DNA of 64,000 bases from Sulfurimicrobium lacus (lineage in GTDB: Bacteria; Pseudomonadota; Gammaproteobacteria; Burkholderiales; Sulfuricellaceae), in contig NZ_AP022853.1 in NCBI RefSeq assembly GCF_011764585.1, forward strand, positions 2,761,501 to 2,825,500, in the 5' to 3' direction. Position numbers and translations under genes: made by a program. Under the pieces are notes generated by a model. It ran no database searches. It saw nothing but the letters and a program-made list of their open reading frames with translations, and had not been told where the DNA came from. Shown piece after piece: positions 30,905-42,031 of this stretch. Numbering within the stretch: position 1 is the first letter of the stretch; every line of letters starts with the position of its first letter.

Positions 30905-31533
30905 TATCCGCCCAATCCATCCAGTTTCATCTGTACCAGACCACGATAAGCGCTGGTCGGGTCGATTTTTTCCAAAGCCAGCTTGTAGGATGCCTGTGCT
31001 TCGCTTTCCTTGCCGGAGGCCAGTAATACGTCACCCTTGAGGTCGGCATAGAGTCCGTCGAATGCCGCGCCATGCTTGGTCTCCAGCTGTTTCAACGCCT
31101 CGCCATAATTTTTCTCGTCCAGCAATATTCCGGCCAGACGCAGACGTGCCACATCTCTGACCTCATCGCTTTCGTTATGCCCCAGCACCCATTGCAATTG
31201 GGCCTTGGCGCTCTTGGCGTCGCCGCTCTCGTAATTGGCGTTGGCAGCCACCAGTGCGGCATGCGTGGCGTAGGACGTGCGCGGAAAATTCTCGATCAGC
31301 TGGCCCGCAGCTTCTCGCACCTTGTTGACATCATGGCTATCGGCTGCGCCCTGCAGCACTTCATACAAACCGGCAGCCTGCCCGGCCTGTTTATGCTGAT
31401 ATGCGCGCCAGCCCTGGATACCCGCTACGATGGCCACGAACACCGCGACACTGAGCAAAACGGTATTGCCGTTTTGCTTCCACCACGCCTTGATCGCGTC
31501 TATCTGTTCCTGCTCTTCCAAATCGTAAGCCAT
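30904..31533 (-). CDS. yfgM: YfgM-like membrane-anchored TPR protein (ancillary SecYEG translocon subunit)
   Basis: The 209-residue protein starts with the family signature MAYDLEEQEQIDAIKAWWKQNG, then one membrane helix (about residues 24-42) and periplasmic TPR-like helices. In E. coli YfgM joins PpiD at the Sec translocon. AGAGG lies 5 nt before the ATG. It sits between hisS and bamB, as in most Proteobacteria, with an 80-bp palindromic repeat separating it from hisS. Confidence 0.88.
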   Translation of the reverse strand: MAYDLEEQEQIDAIKAWWKQNGNTVLLSVAVFVAIVAGIQGWRAYQHKQAGQAAGLYEVLQGAADSHDVNKVREAAGQLIENFPRTSYATHAALVAANANYESGDAKSAKAQLQWVLGHNESDEVRDVARLRLAGILLDEKNYGEALKQLETKHGAAFDGLYADLKGDVLLASGKESEAQASYKLALEKIDPTSAYRGLVQMKLDGLGG

Positions 31534-31555
31534 GTCTACCTCTTGAATAACTTAA

Positions 31556-31632
31556 TTAACCACGGAGAGCACGGAGAACACGGAGCTAAAGGCCCTGTTT
31601 TTCTCCGTGTTCTCCGTGTACTCCGTGGTTAA
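31556..31632. repeat. Long inverted repeat of CACGGAG units between hisS and yfgM
   Basis: Two 30-bp arms (31556-31585 and 31603-31632) match at 28 of 30 positions and flank a 17-bp loop. Each arm is built of three CACGGAG-like units. The right end supplies the hisS stop codon (31629-31631). As RNA this would be a very stable hairpin inside the operon transcript. Confidence 0.85.
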
Positions 31633-32897
31633 ACTGCCTTTCCTCCCAGCACATCGCCGGCTTCCGCCACCGTCATCCGCGCCTGATCGCCCATTTCGCG
31701 CAACGGCTTGAGCGTGACCTGCTCCGCCCCCGCCTCGTCGTCGCCAATGATGACGGCGAAGCGCGCGCCGCTGGAATCGGCTTTCTTCATCTGCGACTTG
31801 AAGCTGCCGCCGCCGCAATGCAGGATCGCGTGCAGACCCTGTTCGCGCAGGGTTTCCGCGACGTTAAAAGCGAAACGGCTGGCCGCCTCGCCCTGATGCA
31901 CCACGTAGGCATCGGCGGAAATTTCCGGCGCGACGAATTGCTGCTCTTCCAGCAAAGCCAGCAAACGCTCCACCCCCATGGCGAAACCGCAGGCCGGAGC
32001 CGGTTTGCCGCCGATCTGCGCGATCAGGCCGTCGTAGCGCCCCCCGGCGCACACCGTGCCCTGCGCACCGAGGCGCGTGGTCACCCATTCGAACACGGTG
32101 AAGTTGTAGTAGTCCAGCCCCCGCACCAGGCGCGGGTTGATGCGGTATTCGATGCCCGCGTCGCGCAGCATCTCCTGCAGCTTCTCGAAATGCAGCAGCG
32201 AATCCTCGTCCAGGTCATCCAGCAGCTTGGGCGCAGCTTCGATCAGGGCCTGCAGCGCCGGGTTCTTGCTGTCCAGCACGCGCAGCGGATTGGTGTGCAA
32301 ACGGCGTTTGGAATCTTCGTCCAGCAGGTCGAGATGCTGCTCCAAATAATGCACCAGCCGCGCGCGGTGGCGGGCGCGATCCTCGGAACTGCCGAGAGTA
32401 TTGATCTCGAGCGCCACGTCCTGGATGCCGAGCCGCTTCCACAAGCGGGAAGTCATGATGATCTGCTCGGCGTCGATGTCCGGCCCGGCGAAACCGAGCG
32501 ACTCCACGCCGACCTGGTGGAACTGGCGGTAGCGCCCTTTCTGCGGACGCTCGTGGCGGAACATCGGCCCCATGTACCACAGGCGCTGCGGCGCGTTGTA
32601 GAGCAGGTTGTGCTGCAGCACCGCGCGCACGCAGGAGGCGGTGCCCTCGGGGCGCAGCGTCAGGCTTTCGCCGTTGAGGGCATCGGTGAAGGTGTACATT
32701 TCCTTCTCCACGATGTCCGTCACCTCGCCGATGGCCCGCTTGAACAGCCCGGTCTGCTCCACGATGGGCATGCGGATGCACTTGTAGCCGTAGCTCTTGA
32801 GCCAGTCGCGCACCGTGTCCTCGAAAAACTCCCACAGCGCAGCGTGCTCGGGGAGAATGTCGTTCATACCGCGAATGGCCTGGATTGCCGTACTCAT
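31629..32897 (-). CDS. hisS: Histidyl-tRNA synthetase
   Basis: The 422-residue class II synthetase has full length. The N-terminal [20 protein letters not shown], motif 2 ([19 protein letters not shown]) and the histidine-binding signatures [14 protein letters not shown] and [10 protein letters not shown] are present, followed by the C-terminal anticodon-binding domain. Its TAA stop is formed by the outer end of the CACGGAG inverted repeat, so the repeat probably trimmed or replaced the original C-terminus by a few residues. Confidence 0.97.
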   Translation of the reverse strand: MSTAIQAIRGMNDILPEHAALWEFFEDTVRDWLKSYGYKCIRMPIVEQTGLFKRAIGEVTDIVEKEMYTFTDALNGESLTLRPEGTASCVRAVLQHNLLYNAPQRLWYMGPMFRHERPQKGRYRQFHQVGVESLGFAGPDIDAEQIIMTSRLWKRLGIQDVALEINTLGSSEDRARHRARLVHYLEQHLDLLDEDSKRRLHTNPLRVLDSKNPALQALIEAAPKLLDDLDEDSLLHFEKLQEMLRDAGIEYRINPRLVRGLDYYNFTVFEWVTTRLGAQGTVCAGGRYDGLIAQIGGKPAPACGFAMGVERLLALLEEQQFVAPEISADAYVVHQGEAASRFAFNVAETLREQGLHAILHCGGGSFKSQMKKADSSGARFAVIIGDDEAGAEQVTLKPLREMGDQARMTVAEAGDVLGGKAV

Positions 32898-32917
32898 CGA
32901 TTCGTTCGCCCTTTTTC

Positions 32918-33688
32918 TTAGCGACCGGCCAGGATCGCTTCGTGCACCCCGCTCCAGAATTTGATGCGCGCTTCCACCGCCTGCGCTGCCGCGGTTTCGG
33001 CTTCACGGATACGCACAGGGTCGCCGCCGCACAACACCTCCAGCATCTTCAGGGAAAGCGGCGCATGGGAAGTCTCGTCGAGGTGGATGTGGCGTTCCAG
33101 GTAGTAGTGGAAAGCCGGTGCCTGGTCCTTGCCGATGCTCATTTTCGCCAGGAAAGCGCGAAACATGTTGGGAATCACGTGCTCCCGACCCAGCGCGAAA
33201 GCCGCGGCCACCACGTGCGGCTTGCCGCTGGCGATGAAGCCGAAGGTGGTGCGCATGAATTCGCGCGCCGGCTCGGGCACGTCGCCCTGCTCCAGCGCAG
33301 CATCGATGCCGTCTTTCTTCACCAGTTCGATGAAAGCCAGCGGCTTGACCGCCGAAGCGCCCACTTCGTCCATCGCCTGGCAATAAAGCTCGAAATGGCT
33401 GGCATAAGTTTCGCGCCCTGCGCTGTCGGGCAAGCCGATGTCCGACTCCTCTTCGAGAATGATCTCGTTAATGAAACGGCGCACCGACGGGTCGCCGAAG
33501 GGAATCCATGGCACCGCGGCTGGCGCGATCGCACCCTGGAGATATTTGGCCAGCGACATGAAATCCCATACCGAATGCACGTGGTGGGACATGAAGCAGT
33601 TCAGGTCGTCTATACCCTGCAGCGCGCCGTACACGGCATGATTGTTGAGCCGCTCCCGCAGGGGCGAAAGAAATGAAACGTCCATCAT
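32918..33688 (-). CDS. DUF3050 protein, haem-oxygenase-like fold
   Basis: The 256-residue protein matches the DUF3050 pattern: [20 protein letters not shown], then [38 protein letters not shown] and [21 protein letters not shown]. The Glu and His residues on these helices are placed as in haem-oxygenase-like diiron oxidases and TenA/PqqC-type proteins, so a non-haem metal oxygenase is possible (inference). It starts 3 bp after the ispG stop and ends 20 bp before hisS, so it probably shares their transcript. It is not part of the usual ispG-hisS pair. Confidence 0.75.
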   Translation of the reverse strand: MMDVSFLSPLRERLNNHAVYGALQGIDDLNCFMSHHVHSVWDFMSLAKYLQGAIAPAAVPWIPFGDPSVRRFINEIILEEESDIGLPDSAGRETYASHFELYCQAMDEVGASAVKPLAFIELVKKDGIDAALEQGDVPEPAREFMRTTFGFIASGKPHVVAAAFALGREHVIPNMFRAFLAKMSIGKDQAPAFHYYLERHIHLDETSHAPLSLKMLEVLCGGDPVRIREAETAAAQAVEARIKFWSGVHEAILAGR

Positions 33689-33691
33689 GTA

Positions 33692-34807
33692 TTAGTCCAC
33701 AGCCTTGATTGAAATGATTTTGCCGCCGCTCTCTTTCATGGCGGCGATTTTGGCGCGTACCTGGCGCTCGATCTGGTCGACTATTTCCGCTTCAGTCACC
33801 TTGTAGCTCGGCTTGCCTTCGACGTAGAGCAGGTTGGGCGACCCGCCGGCGAGGCCGATATCCGCTTCGCGCGCTTCGCCGGGGCCGTTCACCACGCAGC
33901 CCAGCACCGCTACGTCGAGGTGTTCCATCACGTCTTCCAGGCGCTGCTCCAGGGCGTTGACGGTTTTGATGACGTCGAATTCCTGGCGCGAGCATGACGG
34001 GCAGGCGATGATGTTGATGCCCTTGTTGCGCAGGTGCAGGCTTTTCAGGATATCGAAGCCGACCTTGACCTCTTCCACCGGGTCTGCGGCCAGCGAAACA
34101 CGGATGGTATCGCCGATGCCGGAGGCCAGGATCATACCCAGACCAATGGCCGATTTCACGCTACCGGAGCGCAATCCACCGGCCTCGGTGATCCCCAGGT
34201 GAAGCGGTTGTTCGATCTGGCTGGCGAGCAGTTTATAAGCCTCCACCGTCATGAAGATTTCCGACGCCTTGAGACTGACCTTGAAATCGGGAAAATTGAG
34301 GCGCTCGAGGATTTCGATGTGACGCAGCGCGGATTCCACCAGCGCTTCCGGCGTAGGCTCGCCGTATTTTTTCTGCAAGTCCTTTTCCAGTGAACCGGCA
34401 TTGACGCCGATGCGGATCGGAATGCCGTGGTCCTTGGCCGACTGCACGACCGCCTGCACCCGGTCCTCGCGGCCGATGTTGCCGGGATTGATGCGCAGGC
34501 AGTCCGCGCCGAGTTCCGCCACGCGCAATGCGATCTTGTAGTCGAAATGGATGTCGGTAATGAGCGGCACCGGGGAGCGCTTCCTGATCAGCCCGAAGGC
34601 TTCGGCTGCATCCATGCTGGGCACTGACACCCGCACGATGTCTGCACCGGCCCTGGCCGCACGCTCGATCTGCGCAACGGTGGCATCGACGTCGGTGGTC
34701 TCGGTATTGGTCATGGTCTGCACCGAAATCGGCGCATCGCCGCCGACCGCCACGTTGCCGACCATGATTTGCCGGCTCTTGCGGCGGGGGATTTCAACTT
34801 TGAACAT
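33692..34807 (-). CDS. ispG: 4-hydroxy-3-methylbut-2-enyl diphosphate synthase
   Basis: The 371-residue 4Fe-4S enzyme of the MEP isoprenoid pathway reduces MEcPP to HMBPP. Family features: [28 protein letters not shown], and the cluster cysteines in [17 protein letters not shown] plus [12 protein letters not shown]. It is 7 bp downstream of rodZ. The order ndk-rlmN-pilW-rodZ-ispG is conserved in the class. Confidence 0.96.
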   Translation of the reverse strand: MFKVEIPRRKSRQIMVGNVAVGGDAPISVQTMTNTETTDVDATVAQIERAARAGADIVRVSVPSMDAAEAFGLIRKRSPVPLITDIHFDYKIALRVAELGADCLRINPGNIGREDRVQAVVQSAKDHGIPIRIGVNAGSLEKDLQKKYGEPTPEALVESALRHIEILERLNFPDFKVSLKASEIFMTVEAYKLLASQIEQPLHLGITEAGGLRSGSVKSAIGLGMILASGIGDTIRVSLAADPVEEVKVGFDILKSLHLRNKGINIIACPSCSRQEFDVIKTVNALEQRLEDVMEHLDVAVLGCVVNGPGEAREADIGLAGGSPNLLYVEGKPSYKVTEAEIVDQIERQVRAKIAAMKESGGKIISIKAVD

Positions 34808-34814
34808 GAGAACG

Positions 34815-35675
34815 CTACTCCAGAGTTAAGCGCGCAACATCCGCTCTGGTGTAAGCGGTGAGGTCGACCGACTGACCCTTGTAGGCCAGTTTGACATTGG
34901 GCGCGCTGCCGATCACCAGCGACAATGGCGGCTCGCCTTCCAAAGTTAGCTGAGTCCCGGCCGGGTTATTCTGAGAATGGATTTTCTTGCCGTTCTTGTC
35001 GCGCACTTCCACCCAGGCCGGGCCCGAAAAGCTCAACTGCACCCGAGCCTGTGCCACGCTGGCTTCAGGCACCGGCACCGGCACCGGTGCCTGCGTCGGC
35101 GCTACGTTTTCTACCGGCGGTAGCGCGGGCTGCAGGCTTTGTTCGGAAATCGCATCAGCCTCAGGCGTTTTTGCGTCGGTCGGAGCCGACGCATCGGTAT
35201 TCACCGCAGGAGCCATGGGTACTTGCGATTTGACAGTCGTAACCGACTTGGCCGATTCCGGCCCCAGCCAAACCAGAACACCCCAAGAAACCAATGCGAC
35301 GACCACGAAGCTGGTTAGCAGCCATTTCAGCCAGGGCTTCCGGTGATGTTCGGAAAAACTGATCTGCTGGGATGGCGCCTGAATATCCTGCGTTTGCGGT
35401 TCTTGCTGGACGGGGAAATACTCCGCCACCATGCGATCGGGATCCAGGTTTACCAGACGTGCGTAATTACGTACGAAACCGCGCACAAAAGTCCGGCCCG
35501 GCAAGTTGTCGTAATCGCTGGCTTCGAGCGCTTCGACCTGTTTTACACTAAGCCGGAGCGCACGCGCTACGTCCGCCACGCTCAGGTCCTGGGCTTCACG
35601 TGCACGCGCCAGTTTCGTGCCCGCGCTTTCCTGCTCCATGGCAGTAAAGTGTTCTTCAGAAACTAATTCGGTCAC
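34815..35675 (-). CDS. rodZ: RodZ-like cytoskeletal/HTH membrane protein
   Basis: The 286-residue protein has an N-terminal Xre-type helix-turn-helix domain ([34 protein letters not shown]). One membrane helix follows near residues 114-137, then a Pro/Ala-rich linker and a C-terminal beta domain (DUF4115; [18 protein letters not shown]). RodZ links MreB to the wall-elongation machinery and sets cell shape. Its ATG overlaps the pilW stop by 4 bp. Confidence 0.92.
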   Translation of the reverse strand: MTELVSEEHFTAMEQESAGTKLARAREAQDLSVADVARALRLSVKQVEALEASDYDNLPGRTFVRGFVRNYARLVNLDPDRMVAEYFPVQQEPQTQDIQAPSQQISFSEHHRKPWLKWLLTSFVVVALVSWGVLVWLGPESAKSVTTVKSQVPMAPAVNTDASAPTDAKTPEADAISEQSLQPALPPVENVAPTQAPVPVPVPEASVAQARVQLSFSGPAWVEVRDKNGKKIHSQNNPAGTQLTLEGEPPLSLVIGSAPNVKLAYKGQSVDLTAYTRADVARLTLE

Positions 35676-36442
35676 TTCCGCCCCTCACCTGTTGCGGTTT
35701 CGTCGTATTGCCCACTGCGAAATGCCCGCGCCTCCCGCGAATCGGGAAAACGCGTTCTGAGTTGCGCGCCATAGGTCTCTTCCGCGTCGCGGTTACCCTG
35801 GCGATGCGCGATGCGCACGCCCAGCCACAGCCCCTCCCGCGTCTGCCCCCCCAGTTTCATGAAAGAGTCGAGGTAGCGTTGCGCTTCGTCATAGTTACCG
35901 TTTCTGAAATTGATTTCGGCCATGTGCCACTGCGCCTGTCCCAGTTCTGGCTGAATTTTGAGCGCGCGCAGGAAGAACTCTTCGGCACCTTTGTCGTCAC
36001 CCTTCTTCAGCGAACATTCGCCGGCGTTGAGGTAGGCTTTTTCCGGCGTTGCGTAAAGCGGATTTTTCAACGCGCTCATGAAATGGCCGATGGCCTCATC
36101 CGTATGGTTGCGCTGACACAGGAACCAGCCGTAATTATTGTGCGCCTCAGAATTGTTCGGATCGAGGCTGAGAGAGCGTTTGAAATAGTCCCCCGCCTTG
36201 TCGTATTCCCTCAGTTCGGTGTACAGCAAGCCGAGCATGTTGTATGCCGGCGCATAATTGGAATCCGCCTTGATGGCCGTGTTCAGTTCCTCCAGCGCGA
36301 TGCCGAGCTTGCCCATGCCGTAATAGCCGGCACCGAGCTCAGTATGAATTTGCGCGCGTTTGGTCTCGTCCGACATCTGATCCGCCCACACCGGCCGGAC
36401 CACGCTCAATAACACCACCAATATCACCAGCAGATTTTTCAT
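35672..36442 (-). CDS. pilW: Type IV pilus biogenesis/stability protein PilW (PilF)
   Basis: The 256-residue protein has a signal peptide and several TPR units ([60 protein letters not shown]). Family members are outer-membrane lipoproteins needed for secretin assembly in type IV pili. Here the signal sequence ([14 protein letters not shown]) has no lipobox cysteine, so this copy looks like a soluble periplasmic protein. It overlaps both rlmN and rodZ by 4 bp, implying coupled translation. Confidence 0.9.
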   Translation of the reverse strand: MKNLLVILVVLLSVVRPVWADQMSDETKRAQIHTELGAGYYGMGKLGIALEELNTAIKADSNYAPAYNMLGLLYTELREYDKAGDYFKRSLSLDPNNSEAHNNYGWFLCQRNHTDEAIGHFMSALKNPLYATPEKAYLNAGECSLKKGDDKGAEEFFLRALKIQPELGQAQWHMAEINFRNGNYDEAQRYLDSFMKLGGQTREGLWLGVRIAHRQGNRDAEETYGAQLRTRFPDSREARAFRSGQYDETATGEGRK

Positions 36443-37524
36443 ACAGCAGACTCCACAATGTTGAACTGCGTCCGTTTGGTTTTATCCTGCACTTGACCGG
36501 CAAGCTGGCCGCACGCGGCATCGATGTCGTCGCCCCGCGTCTTGCGGGTGGTCGCGATCAACCCCGCCTGCATCAGTTCATCGCGGAAACGCCGCACTGT
36601 CTCGGGTCGGGAGCGGTTGTAACCCGACATGGGGAACGGGTTGAAGGGAATCAGGTTGAACTTGCACGGCACGTCCTTCACCAGTGCGATCAATTCCCGA
36701 GCGTGCGCCACGCTGTCGTTGACGCCATCCAGCATGACATACTCAAAAGTGATGAAATCGCGCGGCGCCTTTTCGATGTAGCGGCGGCAGGCCGCCATCA
36801 GTTCAGCGAGGGGGTATTTCTGGTTGATCGGCACCAGCACATCGCGCAGCGCATCGTTGGGTGCATGCAGCGAAACCGCCAGGGCGACAGGACAGGTATC
36901 GCGCAAGCGATCCATGGCCGGCACCAGGCCTGAAGTACTGACCGTAACACGGCGGCGCGACAGGCCATAAGCGTGGTCGTCCAGCATCAGGTTCAGGGCG
37001 GTCACGACATTGTCGAAATTAGCCAGGGGCTCGCCCATGCCCATCATCACCACGTTGCTGATGATGCGTTCGCCCTTGGGATCGCGCCCCAGCGCCTTGT
37101 TGGCCCACCACAGCTGGCCGATGATCTCGGCCACCGTCAGGTTGCGGTTGAACCCCTGCTTGCCCGTGGAGCAGAAGCTGCATTCCAGCGCACAGCCCAC
37201 CTGGCTCGAGATGCACAGCGTGCCGCGCTCATCCTCGGGGATGAACACGGTCTCGATGCCGTTATTGGCGCCGACGTCCAGCAGCCATTTGCGCGTGCCG
37301 TCGTCGGACAATTGTTCCTTGATGAGTCGCGGCGGCTCGACCACCGCCACGACACTCAACTTCTCCCGCAGGGACTTGGCGAGATCGCTCATGCGAGCGA
37401 AATCGCTCTCGCCGAAGTGGTGTATCCAGCGCAGCACTTGCTTGGCGCGAAACGGCTTCTCGCCGATTTCCGCAAAAAAAGCGGTGAGCTGAGGGAGGTC
37501 GAAGTCGAGCAGGTTAGTGGGCAT
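36439..37524 (-). CDS. rlmN: 23S rRNA/tRNA adenine-C2 methyltransferase RlmN
   Basis: The 361-residue radical SAM enzyme has the CxxxCxxC cluster motif in [15 protein letters not shown] and the conserved [16 protein letters not shown] and [14 protein letters not shown]. It methylates A2503 of 23S rRNA and A37 of some tRNAs. The ATG at 37524-37522 lies in one arm of a perfect 11-bp inverted repeat (37516-37526/37537-37547), with the Shine-Dalgarno AGGTG in the loop. An upstream ATG in the other arm opens an eight-codon frame whose TAA overlaps the rlmN start region. Translation may therefore be restrained by structure. Confidence 0.96.
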   Translation of the reverse strand: MPTNLLDFDLPQLTAFFAEIGEKPFRAKQVLRWIHHFGESDFARMSDLAKSLREKLSVVAVVEPPRLIKEQLSDDGTRKWLLDVGANNGIETVFIPEDERGTLCISSQVGCALECSFCSTGKQGFNRNLTVAEIIGQLWWANKALGRDPKGERIISNVVMMGMGEPLANFDNVVTALNLMLDDHAYGLSRRRVTVSTSGLVPAMDRLRDTCPVALAVSLHAPNDALRDVLVPINQKYPLAELMAACRRYIEKAPRDFITFEYVMLDGVNDSVAHARELIALVKDVPCKFNLIPFNPFPMSGYNRSRPETVRRFRDELMQAGLIATTRKTRGDDIDAACGQLAGQVQDKTKRTQFNIVESAV

Positions 37525-37547
37525 GAAACACCTGTGTCATGCCCACT
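37516..37547 (-). promoter_or_regulatory. Inverted repeat enclosing the rlmN translation start
   Basis: AGTGGGCATGA (37516-37526) and TCATGCCCACT (37537-37547) are perfect inverted repeats around a 10-base loop. In the mRNA the start AUG is in the downstream arm and the AGGTG ribosome site is in the loop. Confidence 0.6.
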
Positions 37548-37602
37548 TCCCTCACCCCTGCCCTCTCCCGGAAGGAGAGGGAGACTGAGTGTCGCTCCGC
37601 GA
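37548..37602. repeat. C-rich palindromic repeat between ndk and rlmN (copy 3)
   Basis: CCTCACCCCTGCCCTCTCC, then a stem CCCTCTCC (37561-37568) with GGAGAGGG (37574-37581). A second small hairpin GTCGC/GCGAC follows at 37591-37602. Same layout as the pgeF, bamD-glnB and rhlE-leader copies. Confidence 0.65.
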
Positions 37603-37620
37603 CTTTCGTAATACGCGGCA

Positions 37621-38046
37621 TTAGCGGTTGTAGACTTCCATGCCGGGGAAGAAATAGCCGATTTCAACTTTCGCGGTTTCGGGAGCGTCGGAGCCGTGCA
37701 CTGCGTTGGCATCGATGCTTTCCGCGAAATCGGCACGGATGGTACCTTTTTCGGCTTTCTTCGGATCGGTGGCGCCCATAAGTTCACGGTTCTTGGTAAT
37801 GGCGTTTTCGCCTTCCAGCACCTGGATCATCACCGGGCCGGAGATCATGAAGTCCACCAGGTCCTTGAAGAAGGGGCGCTCGCGGTGAACGGCGTAAAAG
37901 CCCTCTGCATCGGCGCGCGACAGGTGCTTCATCTTGGCAGCGGCAATCTTGAGGCCGTTGCTTTCGAAACGGGAATAGATTTTGCCGATCACGTTTTTCG
38001 CCACGGCGTCGGGTTTGATGATGGACAGGGTGCGTTCAACAGCCAT
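37621..38046 (-). CDS. ndk: Nucleoside diphosphate kinase
   Basis: The 141-residue protein has normal length. It carries the nucleotide-binding N-terminus ([21 protein letters not shown]) and the catalytic histidine at position 117 in [16 protein letters not shown]. It equilibrates NTP pools. GGAG lies 8 nt before the ATG. A 15-bp palindrome centred at 38081 lies in its leader. The gap to rlmN carries copy 3 of the C-rich repeat. Confidence 0.97.
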   Translation of the reverse strand: MAVERTLSIIKPDAVAKNVIGKIYSRFESNGLKIAAAKMKHLSRADAEGFYAVHRERPFFKDLVDFMISGPVMIQVLEGENAITKNRELMGATDPKKAEKGTIRADFAESIDANAVHGSDAPETAKVEIGYFFPGMEVYNR

Positions 38047-38073
38047 TTAGTATCTCCAGATGTAACAAGTTAA

Positions 38074-38088
38074 GGTTCTTCAAGAACC
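38074..38088. other. Perfect 15-bp palindrome in the ndk leader
   Basis: GGTTCTTCAAGAACC reads the same on both strands except at its centre base. It lies 28 bp upstream of the ndk ATG, in the 148-bp gap shared with the divergent SPOR gene. It could be an operator or an mRNA hairpin; no family is recognised. Confidence 0.4.
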
Positions 38089-38194
38089 GGCTAAAATATC
38101 ACGGAATCCTTATAAAATAAACCTCGCGGCGGCAAAAACGAAGTGATAACATGCCGTCATCTTTTTGTGACCATTCCGTAATCAGGGAGTTCCG

Positions 38195-38950
38195 ATGCCG
38201 GAGCAGCCAGCCAATGACGATCAGGCAGAAATCAAGAAACGCGCCATGCAGCGCCTGGTGGTTGCCGCTTCACTGGTCGCCGCTGCGGTAATCACACTTA
38301 CGGTACTGAATTACAAAAAGCCCGAACAGGCACAACCGGTTACCACTTCTACTGCACCTGTCGCGGAGCAAGCGGTGCCGCTCCAGCCTGAAGCCGCTGC
38401 AGAAAAACCGCAGGAAGAAGAAAAACCTGCTGAAGCGCCAGCCGAACCAACCCCGCCCGTTCCTGAATCTGCAGCAACCCCTGCCACACCACCGGCACCG
38501 CCGCCACCCCAGGTGATCAACAAGGCAGAGGCGCCTGCCGCTCCAACCCATGCGAAGCCTCGCGCCGAAGCGCCAGCCGCGCTCCGTATCGCCCAGGAAC
38601 CAAGTGCCCCAGCGCCCAAACAGGCCAAGCCGATAACGACCGCGCCGCAGCAACAGCCCGCGCCGGTCGCAAGCCCAGCGCCGGAAACAAAGCCGGTGGC
38701 CGCGCCTAACAAACCCGCCAAACCGGCAGCCGAGCCCAGCCCCGCCAAGGGTTTCGCGGTACAGCTCGGACTGTTCTCCAACCCGGAGAACGCACTGCAA
38801 TTGCAGAAACGCCTGGCGGACCACGGCATCAAGTCCTATACCGAGACCCGGCTCCAAGTCGGTCCTTTCCAGACCAAAGCGGAAGCGGACCAGGCTTTGG
38901 CCAAGATTCGCAGCCTCGGCATCAACGCCGTGCTCACCCCGGCACGCTGA
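38195..38950 (+). CDS. SPOR-domain cell-division-type membrane protein
   Basis: The 251-residue protein has a short cytoplasmic N-terminus and one membrane helix (about residues 22-42). A long Pro/Ala/Glu-rich linker follows, then a C-terminal SPOR domain of about 70 residues (FAVQLGLFSNPENALQLQKR...VGPFQTKAEADQALAKI). SPOR domains bind denuded septal glycan strands, so it probably goes to the division site like FtsN or DedD; which paralogue is unclear. AGGGAG precedes the ATG. It is divergent from ndk and followed by prfC with its own -10. Confidence 0.85.
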   Translation: MPEQPANDDQAEIKKRAMQRLVVAASLVAAAVITLTVLNYKKPEQAQPVTTSTAPVAEQAVPLQPEAAAEKPQEEEKPAEAPAEPTPPVPESAATPATPPAPPPPQVINKAEAPAAPTHAKPRAEAPAALRIAQEPSAPAPKQAKPITTAPQQQPAPVASPAPETKPVAAPNKPAKPAAEPSPAKGFAVQLGLFSNPENALQLQKRLADHGIKSYTETRLQVGPFQTKAEADQALAKIRSLGINAVLTPAR

Positions 38951-39017
38951 TATACCACGCTGCAAAAACCATACACACGGGTTTTCCGAGCCGCCACGCA
39001 AGGGCAGTGCAAGCTGT

Positions 39018-39023
39018 TATAAT
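39018..39023 (+). promoter_or_regulatory. Candidate -10 box of prfC
   Basis: A perfect TATAAT 29 bp before the prfC ATG. The region 16-18 bp upstream shows no good -35. Confidence 0.4.
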
Positions 39024-39052
39024 TGCGCACTTTTTTCCGCGCTCAATCGATC

Positions 39053-40623
<1,571 letters not shown>

Positions 40624-40627
<4 letters not shown>

Positions 40628-41838
40628 CCGGGCCTGCCGTCGACGCGCGGGCGCAAGTAAATGGGAATGTGTTTGACGCCCCAGAGGATAAAGCAGACCA
40701 GCCAAACCAGGGCTGCCGCCAGGTAGAAATGCGCGGCGCCAGGCAAGGGAAGGTCACCCAGAATGCGGAACAGCGCGGTGAACTGGAAGCCCAGGAACAG
40801 CAGCCAGGTGGTTGCATCCGCCTCGAGCGGACGCCCGGAATGGCCGAGCGTGACGCGCGTCACCATCGCCAGCACCATGGAAGAGAAATAGCCGATGGTG
40901 AGCGCGTGGAGCGGCGCGAAGCCCAGCACGTATCGCCCGAGCGAAAACTGCATGAAGCTCTGCAGCCCATAAAGCGCCAGCGACAAAGCCAGCCAGGCGA
41001 AGCCGACATGCAGCACCGCCAGCAGGCGCACCTGGAAGCTGCGGCGGAACCCCCACAGCACGGAAAGATAAAGCGCCACGCCGGCCATCGGCAGGTCCGC
41101 CAGCCACAGCAGGCGCGTGACGCCGCCCAGGTCCAGCGCGGCGTGCAAGGCCATACCCCCGAGCAGGACGAAAAGCGCCCAATAAGGCCTGCGCATCTGG
41201 TAATCGCTCAGCACCGTACTGGAGAAAAACGGCACCATGCGGTGGCTGACGGAAACGAAAGTCGGCAGCAGGAACAGCCAGATGCCGCCGGTAATGGCCA
41301 GATGCAGCCAGAAGAACGTGTCGCTGAGCAGCCACAGCAGATAGGCCGCCGCGCCGAGCCAGCCGACCAGCATCACTCCCACGATGGTGTAGGCATGACG
41401 CTTGTCGTCGTACGGGCTTTTCACCACGATGTTGAGCAGCGCGAGCCACCCCACCATCCAGCCCGCCAGGTAGAGCAGCAACGCCAGCACGGCCAGCCAG
41501 CGCCCGACCAGCAGCGCGGGATAGAAGAGCGCCACGCCCGCCGCCATCAGCACGAAGGCCGGCACGTAATGCGCGCGCTTCACCTTGTCCCCATTTACCC
41601 AGTTGGGCGCCGCGGTCATCAGGAAGCCGAAAACGAAAAAAGGAAAGAAACCGTACAGCATGAGGAACGCATGCCCCCAGATCGACGGCACGACCCAGGC
41701 GGCGGGCGCGAAGAGGCCCAGGTAACGAGCCGCCAGGTCGAACGTCCACCACAGCAACGCGAGAATGCCCTGCATCGCCCCGGCGAAGAAAAAGACGCGA
41801 TGCGGTGCAGCGGTAAAGGTTTGCCAGCGAGAGTTCAT
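40624..41838 (-). CDS. nnrS: NnrS family haem/copper membrane protein
   Basis: The 404-residue protein has about 12 hydrophobic helices. NnrS landmarks: [47 protein letters not shown] and [25 protein letters not shown], with histidines placed for haem or copper binding. In other bacteria it protects against nitrosative stress and accompanies denitrification genes. Start MNSRWQTF at 41838 is chosen over an upstream ATG at 41895. An FNR-type site and -10 box precede it. No nitrite or NO reductase genes are in the window. Confidence 0.9.
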
Positions 41839-41900
41839 TTTATCTTTGCGAGTGGGCAACGTTAAAGCACATGGAGTGATGTTTGCAGAAATCAAGTCGC

Positions 41901-41943
41901 ATCATAGTTTGGCGAGGAGGATTCAAGCCTTAACCCAAATCAA
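41901..41943 (-). promoter_or_regulatory. Class II FNR/Dnr-type promoter of nnrS
   Basis: On the minus strand TTGAT-TTGG-GTTAA (41943-41930) matches the FNR/CRP-family box TTGAT-N4-ATCAA at 8 of 10 positions. TATGAT (41906-41901) follows. This puts the site about 42 bp upstream of the predicted start at 41894, the spacing of class II activation. Confidence 0.65.
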
Positions 41944-41972
41944 GGATAGTTCGTTTGCGCGACCTGAAACGC

Positions 41973-41998
41973 CCCGGCCCCTTCGTGAAGGGGCCGGG
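41973..41998 (-). terminator. Hairpin terminator downstream of lpdA
   Basis: A perfect 12-bp G+C stem (41973-41984 with 41987-41998) lies 33 bp past the lpdA stop. Only GCGTTTC follows on the minus strand, so the U tract is poor, but stem stability is very high. It separates pdh transcription from nnrS. Confidence 0.65.
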
Positions 41999-42031
41999 AT
42001 GATCATCATGGAACGCTGCGCGACAGCCTCC

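Noticed and set aside
31556-31632. CRISPR-like array (repeated CACGGAG units)
   Set aside because: The units form a single inverted repeat without spacers; no cas genes are present.
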